Origin: Cercophora sp. LCS_1
Taxonomy: Eukaryota; Ascomycota; Sordariomycetes; Sordariales; Lasiosphaeriaceae
NCBI GenBank assembly: GCA_036250225.1
Contig: JAPZLL010000001.1
Location: 1,364,001-1,428,000 of the forward strand
Reading direction: 5' to 3'
Length of the DNA: 64,000 nt
Under the pieces are notes generated by a model. It was given only the letters and a program-made list of their open reading frames with translations. It was not told the origin of the DNA and made no database searches. The position numbers and the translations under genes are program-made. The first letter of the stretch is position 1, and each line of letters begins with the position of its first letter. This document shows positions 58,799 to 64,000 of the stretch, in pieces.

Positions 58799-59270
58799 TG
58801 CCGGGAAAGGTGGAATCGTCTCGGAGCCAATACGGGATAACCAGAGGGATGAGGAGGGGACTGAATAGCTGGTCTCCGTTAGGTCATGCTGGGGAAGATG
58901 GAATTGTCCTCCTCTCGGAGCAAACGTGGGATAACTAGAGGGGCAAGGAGGAAAGCAAAGAAACTGGTCTCGTTTAAGTTATGTGGGCAACGAGAGGGGC
59001 GAGGAGCGAAGCGGACAAGCTGTTCCCCTTTATGTCATGCTGGGAAAGGTGGTTCTGTCTAGGTTATTAGAGTAAACACAGGACAGCGGGAGGAGTAAGG
59101 AGGATAGTGGGCAGGCTGGTCTCCTTTAAGTTATGTGGACAATAAGATGTGAGCAATAAAATATAGTACAGTGTGGGAAAGGTGGTATCACCCTCGTTAT
59201 TGGAGTCAATATAGGTCAACCAGAGGGGCAAGGAGGGAAGTGGACAAGCTGGTCTCCTTTAAGTCATGTG
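58799..59270 (+). repeat. degenerate tandem repeat array
   Basis: Five diverged copies of a unit of about 90-97 bases, starting near 58799, 58888, 58984, 59041 and 59172. Each unit has GGGAAAGGTGG or a variant, then a variable part with TCGGAGC or TTATTGGAGT, then the core AACCAGAGGGGCAAGGAGG, GGACAAGCTGGTCTCC and TTTAAGTTATGTG or variants. The third copy lacks the first half. The space between copies four and five has an extra segment of about 35 bases. Differences are mostly transitions and short gaps. No open frame runs through the array. It ends about 160 bases before the next gene. Confidence 0.8.
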
Positions 59271-59339
59271 AGCAGCAAGAGATGGTGCAGCACGGGAACA
59301 TTTTGTCCGATCTTTGGTGCATTGACGCGTATTGTGTTG

Positions 59340-59356
59340 AAAAAAAAAAAAAAAAA
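59340..59356 (+). repeat. poly(A) run between repeat array and gene
   Basis: A17, about 74 bases before the ATG at 59430. Poly(dA) tracts are common nucleosome-excluding elements in fungal promoters. Confidence 0.85.
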
Positions 59357-59429
59357 GGCAAGACGCGTCGCGCCGGCCTTAGGCGCCGGCCTTTCTCAAC
59401 ACCACAACACCGTTTTCCTTTCTCCAACA

Positions 59430-60835
59430 ATGGAGACCACAGCGAACGCCGACTTGCCCCCCATCAAGGGGGGCAAAGAATACGACGATTTGATCGAAAA
59501 GATCAAAGAACAGTACGTCGATCAGCAGATGGACTTCTGGATGACAAAGTCCAAATACATTGGCGGGCCCCCGGTCGCCGAGCTCTACAACGCCGGCATC
59601 AAGCATCACACCATTCTGCCCCACCCAAACGGCGGCAGTCTCTTGATTCCTTGTGATGAAGCCTTCAACCAACACCCCCAAGAGTTGGTCGATTACGCCG
59701 CCCGTTGCCAGAACTAGGAGCATGGTGAAACCGGCGTTCCCTTCCTTCTAAGAGATGTTGAAGAGCTTGTTGACAACGAACTGAAAGAAATCTACTTTGT
59801 CTTTCACTTCCAAAAGCCCGCACACGACCTTTCGTTCCGGGACAAGGTATGTTTCCTCTTCTCTTTGAGAAGCCAAGATGTGTGTTGCTAACCGAATTCA
59901 GATCCGAGCACTCTCTCAGTACCGACTCGCACACGTTGACCTCGAGGACGACGGCGAACGCATCATGTTCAAGTTCGTAGTTGGCGTGGTCAACACGGCC
60001 GGAGACATCAACCAAGTCAACCGTTCCTTGGCCTGGGGCAGCCCCGTTGAAGAGATCCAGGAGCAGCTCTCGCTGCCCATCGATCCCGTGTTCCATCCGT
60101 TCGAGATGGTTCCCCGCCAACTCTTTGATCTCGGCAGCATCTGGCAACCTGAGGGCGCAGCCCAACAGGCTGAGGCCTTGCGGGACAAAGTTCTCGGCTG
60201 GGACGAGTGGGAGGACAACACCAAGCCTGCAGAGTGGCAGTACATCCTCTGCAATGACCCTCTCATTGATGTCAAGACAACAACCCTCCAGTGGATTCCG
60301 ATTACCGGCAAGAATGACCTGATCAAGATGCGCGCCGATTCCAAGGAGACTGGCCTGTGGCCGCTCCTTGTCAGGGTAAGTGTTTTCCCCTATGATGGCG
60401 CTGTCTCGTCTAACCTCTTCGCAGCCCTGGCAACTCCGGTACCAAGATCTGTGTCACTCCATTCAAGCGTTGAAGGCGTCTCAATTTAGCACCGTCTTTG
60501 GCGATGCTGAGCCCAATGAGGACGACAAGAATCCGAACGACAATACCGAACTGTCCGATTCAGCCCAGTTCCTCCACTCATACCATCTACTGAACAACGG
60601 CTCGTTCGCCTTTGAGGACTCCCCCGATATTCTCCACACACTTGAGAGACGCCCTGAGGAGATTGGTACTGGCTGGTTTGTTGATGCTTCGGGTATTAGC
60701 TGGTTGGCTGGTGCTTCGGATACTTCCACTTTGTGTCCTCCTGAGCCGAGCACCGACGGGGTGGTGTCTGGGAACGAGGCGAGTGGCCTCTCGGGTGAGG
60801 ACCAGGCAGAGGAGGAGAGAGGAGAGCCCAACTAG
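59430..60835 (+). pseudogene. unrecognised gene interrupted by an in-frame TAG
   Basis: I do not recognise the family. The ATG at 59430 (METTANADLPPIKGG) opens 95 codons ending in TAG at 59715-59717. The same frame continues after it, without any other stop, for 43 codons (EHGETGVPFLLRDVEELVD...) to a GTATGT donor at 59847. Further exons are 59902-60375 and 60425-60835, in consistent phase. Read as one unit with the stop position included it would be about 433 codons. Sequence on both sides is equally protein-like: YVDQQMDFWMTKSKYIGG before, IYFVFHFQKPAHDLSFRDK after. The C-terminal 80 residues are acidic and low-complexity. No intron with acceptable size and phase removes the TAG. Possible readings: a recent nonsense mutation (CAG to TAG is a single CpA to TpA change), a sequencing error, readthrough, or two separate genes. 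No signal peptide or membrane helix is seen. Confidence 0.65.
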
Positions 60836-61512
60836 GGCAAAGAAGAGGGCCAAGCTGCGCAGGAGGTGCGTGAGGAGGAGGTTGCGGATGATGATCCGGA
60901 GAACATCCTTCTCTGATGCCCTTTTTTGAGATCGCACCAACTGGGGCGGCAGCAAGGAATGGGGCTTTCTAAGGACTGGGCTTTAGAGCAATCCCTCCCT
61001 AGTAGGCGCAGCGACCCCAGGGGTTTGTTAACTTTAGTTTCGCCACCCATACCAAGATAGTACGTACCACGTGCGGGCAATGGCTTCGCAAGGTATATAG
61101 GTACCGTGGGCTTGTGAGATCATCCGCTGCTAGACGATCCTAGCCCGATTTCTGCAAAAGCTGATCTTTCTACCCCAAGCTGTTCTTCACTGATGCTCCT
61201 TGTTCAACTTCTTGGTGACGTTGTATGTAGCTGGGGCGATTTTATGATCTGGACTTGAGGTTGAATCTGGGAAATAACGTGCTGTATGGACGGAACATTA
61301 TCCCTGCCAACCCAGTCAAAGTAGCCATGGGGTCGAATGAAGAGAGGGAAGGTCAAGTGTCACAACCCCACCTCCGTTCAATACGTAGCCAACTTCGCTG
61401 CCATCGTCTATTGAAAGGTTCTCCTTTGCCGCCTGACCTGCTCCTTGTTTGCGCCAGGTACTCTTTGCTTCGGAATACAGGCAATCGTCTTTATCCCCTT
61501 CCAAATTTCAAG
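60836..61512. other. intergenic
   Basis: 677 bp without a supported gene. Frames overlapping the 3' end of the previous gene are shadows. Confidence 0.5.
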
Positions 61513-61881
61513 ATGTGCTTCAAGTTCCAGGACACCGAGTATGAGGCCCTCCCGGCGCCCCGCAAAGTGAGGAACGTCACAGTCAAGACGGACAAACGAT
61601 CCCGGTGCAGGAAGATCGTATACAAGTACATATGGAATGGGCGGGTGTGGGCTCTGCACCAGATTGTGAGTATAGGCACTTTACAGCCCATTTATTTGTC
61701 TCATCTCAAGTTGGATATCTTGATTCCGCTCCTTCCCTCCTGGTCCCCTTCCGAAGCGTGGTTAACTAGCAGCACTGCTTTACCCACCCTGCACCTTCCA
61801 ATTCTCTTTGACTTGTTGGTCTCCCACGCAACGGCACGGTGGTCCAGAAACACAACCACACACTTACCCCGCCAAGGATAA
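61513..61881 (+). CDS. possible small gene, unrecognised
   Basis: The ATG at 61513 starts MCFKFQDTEYEALPAPRKVR, followed by a lysine/arginine-rich segment and YKYIWNGRVWALHQI, which looks like a real small basic domain. After residue 51 there is a strong GTGAGT donor at 61666. Beyond it the open frame continues to 61881 but loses protein-like character, so the true gene probably splices to a downstream exon I cannot fix. One phase-compatible acceptor is the CCAG just before 61851. I give the unspliced frame as a placeholder. It may equally be a non-functional fragment. Confidence 0.35.
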   Translation: MCFKFQDTEYEALPAPRKVRNVTVKTDKRSRCRKIVYKYIWNGRVWALHQIVSIGTLQPIYLSHLKLDILIPLLPSWSPSEAWLTSSTALPTLHLPILFDLLVSHATARWSRNTTTHLPRQG

Positions 61882-62110
61882 CGAGCACTTCAACCCTCCC
61901 ACTTCTCCAAACATATTCTTCTCCTCCCCACCCCTCCAGAGCAATGCGCCGGTTTGGCTCTTCAACCCAACCCCAAACCGCACCTTAGCAGTTCCGCTCG
62001 CAACTGCCTTCGCCTGCTCAATAACTTGTTGGCTGGAGCTGCCTATCGGATCTTCACCTCCGCGGTCCTCCAACTGCGCCCCAAATCCTCCGGCAGCCAC
62101 TTCAACAATC

Positions 62111-63031
62111 ATGGGTACTTCCGGTCAGAACAAGGCGGGTTGTGGCGCGCCGCATGGCGTGCCTGTCACGACTGCCATGCCCACACATGCAGTGCCCGCG
62201 ATGCCCGCGGTCGCGGCTCCCCAGGCTCCCGTCATCCACTATACAGGCGGTGCCGGTTACTACCAGCATGTCCAGCCGACTCGCTACGTTCCCCGCTACG
62301 ATCCTCCCGCGTGGCCCGCCGGATGGGGACAAGCTCCTCCTAGCCAGCCGGCCCAGCCGGCCGCGGTTGCGCAGCAGGTATATGCTCAGGTATATGCTCC
62401 TAACAATTCGCAGATTTTGCAGTCCGTTCAGTACGTGGTGGAGGCCGCGGCTGGGGCTAGTACATATGTCAACTCTGTTTTGGTGCTTATTTTCCTGGCT
62501 TTCTGGCTTTGAACCCACGTGTGGACGATTGCTAACATACCCCAGTCAGCCAACGGCATGGCAATTCCTGTGGCCCAGGCGCCCTGCGCGTCGATCCCCG
62601 TCGTCATCCAGCAGCCGGCTCATCAGCCCCCTGCACAGATGGTGATCGTCCAGGCCCCTCCCGTGGCGGCAGCCGGGCCCCATCCTCCTCCGCCGCCCCC
62701 CGCTATCCCCGTGTCGGCGCCCGCCCTCGGTCCTGGCCCTGCCGCGCCTCAGATCTACGTCATGCCAGGAAACGGTTCTCGGCCGGTTCAGTCGTGGGCT
62801 TATGGCGCCACAGCCAGTGAAGTCCAAGCCCGCAACGCTGAACTTGCACGCACCAGCGGCGCCAACGACCCGCAAGAGTTCAAGCCAGCGGATCCGAACC
62901 CCAACCGCCTGTACTGGTGCCGTGAGCGCGACAATACGTACTTGCTCCGCGACCGCCGTACCCTTGATCAGCAGAAGTGCATCTGGTACATGACGCCCGC
63001 TGGCCAGTGGTATGCAGTTCAAAGGGCTTGA
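62111..63031 (+). CDS. proline/alanine-rich protein with conserved-looking C-terminal block, unrecognised
   Basis: I do not recognise this gene. Two exons. The ATG at 62111 (MGTSGQNKAGCGAPHG) is preferred; the frame is open upstream but does not look coding. The intron ends in CTAACATACCCCAGTCAG, which offers two acceptors (exon at 62546 or 62550). With the donor at 62460 (GTACAT) and exon 2 at 62550 the product is 276 residues; a GTATAT donor near 62377 or 62389 with exon 2 at 62546 is an in-phase alternative. Most of the protein is P-, A-, Q- and V-rich with Y-rich patches (YYQHVQPTRYVPRYDPP). The C-terminal 60 residues are different and ordered: NPNRLYWCRERDNTYLLRD then KCIWYMTPAGQWYAVQ, with several W, Y and two C, resembling a small binding module. 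An RNA- or protein-binding role is only a guess. Confidence 0.72.
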
Positions 63032-63665
63032 TGTATCGCCTCGATATGATTGTGCTCTCATGAGTACGTCTGATCTCCAACTTTCCAAGGCATAATTAGC
63101 TAACAATGGATCTACTCGCAGGTTCGTAACAGCGTTTCGGAAATATCATTTCCACTGGTTCAGAGGAGTTGCGACTTGGTCCCCACATGGGTTGGCATGG
63201 TGTGGACATGAATTTGAGGAAGGAGTGATATCTGGGTATTCTTGCTGCAGTCAAGAGCTGCTTTTGCGTGTTGGGCTTGGTTTCTGTGGCTTTAAGCAAC
63301 CTAGAGGCCCCCAAGTTAGCTCAACACCCAATAATACATGCATTGCATTGCACATGAAGTCTGTTGTTGGACGTGTTGACCTCTGTTGAAGGACTGACGT
63401 TGGTGAGGCTGAAGTGGAATCGTTCCAGAACCAGGCTAGGTAGACCCCTGTTCGCCGTCCCTGCCCCAGACTCGATCACATGCATGTGAAACAAGGATGC
63501 CATGGCCCACTCGGATAAACACACCCCGCATCACGTCAACCGCAACCGGCACCATCCTTCCACATCGACAAAGCTCAACCGATTCCTCTAACAAAAGCCA
63601 ATTCGTCACACGCACAATATAATCAAAATCCAAAAAGCGCAATACGTAACCAACTAAAATCCAAA
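63032..63665. other. intergenic, promoter of dephospho-CoA kinase gene
   Basis: 634 bp with no gene recognised. The last 80 bases before 63666 are A/C-rich, as usual for fungal leaders. Confidence 0.5.
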
Positions 63666-64000
63666 ATGCTCATCATCGGCCTAACCGGGTCCATCGCGAC
63701 CGGCAAATCAACCGTGTCGTCCACCTTATCGTCTCCGCCCTACAACCTCCCCATTGTCGACGCAGACCTCCTCGCCCGCAAAGTCGTCGAGCCTGGCACC
63801 CCCGGCTACCGCGCCATTGTCTCCTACTTTGGACCCACAACCCCGGACCTGCTCGTCCCGTCCGGTCCTGACATGCCAGAGGCCGGTCCCACTGGTAAAG
63901 GCCGACCGCTCAACAGGCCTGCTCTCGGCCGTCGCGTGTTCGGAGACGACCCCCAGGTGAAAAAGGACAGGAACGTCCTCAACGGGATCGTCCACCCCGC
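63666..64000 (+). CDS. CAB5: dephospho-CoA kinase, N-terminal part (runs off the edge)
   Basis: Catalyses the last step of coenzyme A synthesis, phosphorylating the 3' hydroxyl of dephospho-CoA with ATP. The ATG at 63666 follows CCAAA. The visible 111 codons are open to the window end and contain the P-loop LTGSIATGKST (residues 5-15), the CoA-site block VDADLLARKVVEPGTPGYRA with DADLLA, and LNRPALGRRVFGDDPQVKK followed by LNGIVHPA. These are the CoaE/CAB5 hallmarks in order. A G- and P-rich insert (PSGPDMPEAGPTGKG) separates the last two blocks, as in other fungal forms. The C-terminal lid and any introns lie outside the window. Confidence 0.93.
   Translation, partial: MLIIGLTGSIATGKSTVSSTLSSPPYNLPIVDADLLARKVVEPGTPGYRAIVSYFGPTTPDLLVPSGPDMPEAGPTGKGRPLNRPALGRRVFGDDPQVKKDRNVLNGIVHP

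Noticed and set aside
59653..59717. Intron that would remove the TAG at 59715
   Set aside because: Joining at the GTGATG donor gives TGA at the junction; the only in-phase donor leaves a 30-nt intron without a branch site.

Overview
This window is nuclear DNA from a filamentous ascomycete, most likely a sordariomycete. Most genes carry one to several short introns (about 45-110 nt) with GT...AG ends and CTAAC-type branch points. Coding density is moderate, genes lie on both strands without operons, and the best-conserved proteins (DRS2, UTP10, CWC15, CSN1, PRP18) have filamentous-fungal sequences. I cannot name the species. I rebuilt each spliced gene by matching intron borders, reading phase and family motifs; every multi-exon model given as firm adds up to a whole number of codons.

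Layout. Positions 1-21 kb are gene-dense: UTP10, a PEX26-like peroxin, RDS3 and a pinin-family gene (divergent), an epoxide hydrolase, CRIPT and the DRS2 flippase (divergent), CWC15 and RRP45 (divergent). From 21 to 32 kb come CSN1, PRP18 and SAP18 (divergent), a complex I B15-type subunit and a GTT1-like glutathione transferase (divergent), and an LCAT-like hydrolase. From 33 to 40 kb are an unrecognised four-helix membrane protein, a MIF-domain protein, GTR2 and a tRNA-Gly(GCC). From about 40.0 to 51.3 kb the window is almost empty, with one unrecognised single-exon gene (44914-45945) between two gaps of about 5 kb. From 51 to 64 kb are the eight-block-size THADA/TRM732 gene (seven exons), TIM23 (divergent from it), a degenerate tandem repeat array, an unrecognised gene broken by an in-frame TAG, a possible small gene, a proline-rich unrecognised gene, and the start of a dephospho-CoA kinase gene that runs off the right edge.

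How the genes relate. Many products act in RNA metabolism: UTP10 (18S rRNA processing), RDS3, CWC15, PRP18 and the pinin-like protein (splicing), SAP18 (corepressor and exon-junction-linked), RRP45 (exosome), TRM732 (tRNA methylation) and a tRNA. The rest are housekeeping: membrane lipid flipping, TORC1 signalling, mitochondrial import, complex I, signalosome, CoA synthesis. I see no secondary-metabolite cluster, intact transposon, CRISPR array or bacterial-type system. The most unusual items are the TAG-interrupted gene next to the repeat array, a MIF domain placed so that the catalytic N-terminal proline is impossible, an epoxide hydrolase ending in a peroxisomal SRL signal, and the isolated gene in the large gap.
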